From contig JAZOPU010000128.1 of the NCBI GenBank assembly GCA_045655705.1, positions 1-6,806 of the forward strand: a stretch of DNA of 6,806 bases. Reading direction: 5' to 3'. Under the pieces are notes generated by a model, which had not been told where the DNA came from, did not search any database, and worked only from the letters and a program-made list of their open reading frames with translations. A program made the position numbers and the translations under genes. Positions within the stretch are counted from its first letter, which is position 1, and every line of letters starts with the position of its first letter. Positions 6,310 to 6,806 of this stretch are shown here, piece after piece. Source of the stretch: Scatosoma sp045655705. Its GTDB lineage: Bacteria; Bacillota; Clostridia; Christensenellales; Borkfalkiaceae.

Positions 6310-6507
6310 TTACAAAACTCGTCGCGCAGGTACTTTAACAAACAAGAGAAAGTAGGAGAATAGTCCAATGAACTATTATATTGGAGAGCGTAGATAACGA
6401 ATATCCGTAAGATAAGCGCAGGGCACACCCCTGCAAGGAAATTGAGTTCAAAAAGACACGGATAACAGTTGAGATAAGGAACGCTCGAACAACTGAATAA
6501 CGCAAAC

Positions 6508-6537
6508 AAAGCTCCGCGCAGGTTGCGCGGAGCTTTT
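6508..6537 (+). terminator. Shared terminator at the 3' end of the large RNA
   Basis: AAAGCTCCGCGC (6508-6519) and GCGCGGAGCTTT (6525-6536) form a perfect 12-bp GC-rich stem with a 5-nt loop, followed by only four T in all on the plus strand. On the minus strand the stem is followed by TTTGTTTG, counting from its last bases, so it can stop convergent transcription from both sides. Confidence 0.85.
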
Positions 6538-6649
6538 GAATGCGAAAGGATAACCGCCTTGAAATCTTGCGATTCCAAGGCGGTTACCTATATGATAAGG
6601 GGGAAAATGATGAGCAAATTTTCGTTTCGGTTGTCCCCAACCGATTTAC
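6508..6649 (-). ncRNA. Candidate minus-strand small RNA (about 140 nt), convergent to the large RNA
   Basis: A minus-strand promoter at 6656-6684 would start transcription near 6649 and stop at the hairpin 6508-6536. Between them are two hairpins that are better on the minus strand. TCGGTTG/CAACCGA (6627-6644) has a GGGA loop. A long stem (6548-6588) has a GCAA loop, one bulged U and a G-U pair between 6575 and 6562. Read on the plus strand, the loops become TCCC and TTGC, and the G-U pair becomes an A-C mismatch. This strand bias favours a minus-strand RNA. No convincing coding frame exists. Alternatives are an untranslated leader or an intergenic repeat. Confidence 0.5.
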
Positions 6650-6655
6650 AAATAT

Positions 6656-6684
6656 ATTATAGCATACGCGTATAAAAAAGTAAA
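6656..6684 (-). promoter_or_regulatory. Minus-strand promoter reading toward the structured RNA
   Basis: On the minus strand, TTTACT (6684-6679), a 17-nt spacer and consensus TATAAT (6661-6656) with a TGC extended -10 are present. A perfect palindrome, ATACGCGTAT (6664-6673), lies in the spacer and could be an operator. A/T tracts between 6692 and 6717 lie upstream of it. Beyond these, 6685-6806 is AT-rich and I see no gene in it. Confidence 0.55.
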
Positions 6685-6806
6685 TCAACGCAATAAAAAT
6701 TTTTAAAAAGTTTTTTTCTGTAATCAATGGAACATTTTTTGTGAAAACGGATAATTTTTCTAATTTTGGCAAACAATGTCGAAAGTCTTTTATTTTCAAG
6801 GAAAAA

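Larger units (their letters stand above)
6091..6537 (+). ncRNA. Candidate large structured non-coding RNA (about 450 nt, family not identified)
   Basis: A consensus promoter and a strong terminator bracket purine-rich sequence with no ORF that looks like a protein. Many perfect pairings can be drawn: GAAAG 6098-6102 with 6126-6130; GCCGAT 6170-6175 with 6181-6186; GTTGCA 6192-6197 with 6202-6207 (GGGA loop); GGC 6261-6263 with 6268-6270 (GAAA loop). Further pairings are GTTAAAG 6284-6290 with 6333-6339; ACGAG 6296-6300 with 6318-6322; GAGCGT 6386-6391 with 6481-6486; TATCCGT 6402-6408 with 6458-6464; GCAGGG 6418-6423 with 6429-6434; and CAGTTG 6466-6471 with 6490-6495, which crosses the GAGCGT stem as a pseudoknot. 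The GNRA loops fit the plus strand. Signatures of tmRNA, RNase P RNA, SRP RNA and group II introns were looked for and not seen. Size and A-rich joints recall ornate large RNAs such as ROOL, but I cannot confirm this. The function is unknown. Confidence 0.7.

Noticed and set aside
6138..6338. 66-codon plus-strand frame within the structured RNA region
   Set aside because: It has no Shine-Dalgarno sequence, a highly charged low-complexity translation, and runs through several perfect GNRA-capped hairpins, so base pairing explains the sequence better.
6091..6537. tmRNA, RNase P RNA, SRP RNA or group II intron
   Set aside because: No tRNA-like CCA end or tag frame for tmRNA, no conserved GGAAAGUCC core for RNase P, no GGAA-capped SRP helix, and no intron GUGYG start or domain V were found.
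6285..6578. 97-codon minus-strand frame across the terminator
   Set aside because: It crosses the strong 12-bp terminator stem and the 18-bp hairpin, has no ribosome binding site, and is antisense to the RNA candidate.
6584..6799. 71-codon minus-strand frame near the right edge
   Set aside because: It spans the minus-strand promoter and a GNRA-capped hairpin, and its middle is just translated AT-rich DNA. No family resemblance was seen.
1..6806. CRISPR array, insertion sequence, tRNA or attachment site
   Set aside because: No regularly spaced direct repeats, terminal inverted repeats with a transposase, or cloverleaf-forming sequence could be found in any part of the window.

Overview
The window looks like a chromosomal stretch from a member of the Bacillota, probably a Clostridia-type gut or rumen bacterium. 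This is an inference. It rests on strong AAGGAG-type ribosome binding sites, A-tract-rich intergenic DNA with TTGACA/TATAAT promoters, a lipobox protein with an acidic linker, and the maf-mreB adjacency familiar from Bacillota cell-shape clusters. No phage, transposon, tRNA, rRNA or CRISPR signal was seen.

Layout. (1) Positions 1-1556, minus strand: the N-terminal 518 residues of a large surface lipoprotein with two carbohydrate-binding-like modules, running off the left edge. (2) Positions 1557-1770: a divergent promoter region with two small palindromic sites. (3) Positions 1771-2508, plus strand: two half-length TauE/SafE permease genes that together make up one normal eight-helix transporter, closed by a 14-bp terminator. 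(4) Positions 2573-2825: an A-tract-rich promoter region. (5) Positions 2826-5994, plus strand: ppx (Ppx/GppA phosphohydrolase with HD domain), maf (nucleotide pyrophosphatase) and a divergent mreB. They probably form one transcription unit, with a hairpin between ppx and maf, and end at a terminator that overlaps the mreB stop codon. (6) Positions 5995-6806: no convincing protein gene, but the most interesting part of the window.

In region 6, a near-perfect promoter preceded by helically phased A-tracts drives about 450 nt of purine-rich, highly self-complementary sequence with GNRA-capped hairpins, a possible pseudoknot and a tandem internal repeat. It ends in a 12-bp terminator. This is best read as a large structured non-coding RNA, possibly of the ornate large class (ROOL and similar); I cannot assign a family. 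A second, minus-strand promoter at 6656-6684 points back at it. The 140 nt between them has GNRA loops and a G-U pair that form only on the minus strand, which suggests a second, convergent small RNA sharing the same terminator.

Functionally, the protein genes cover envelope and housekeeping tasks: a glycan-binding lipoprotein, a small-anion exporter, polyphosphate or alarmone hydrolysis, nucleotide-pool cleansing and rod-shape control. The two RNA candidates are the part most worth following up.
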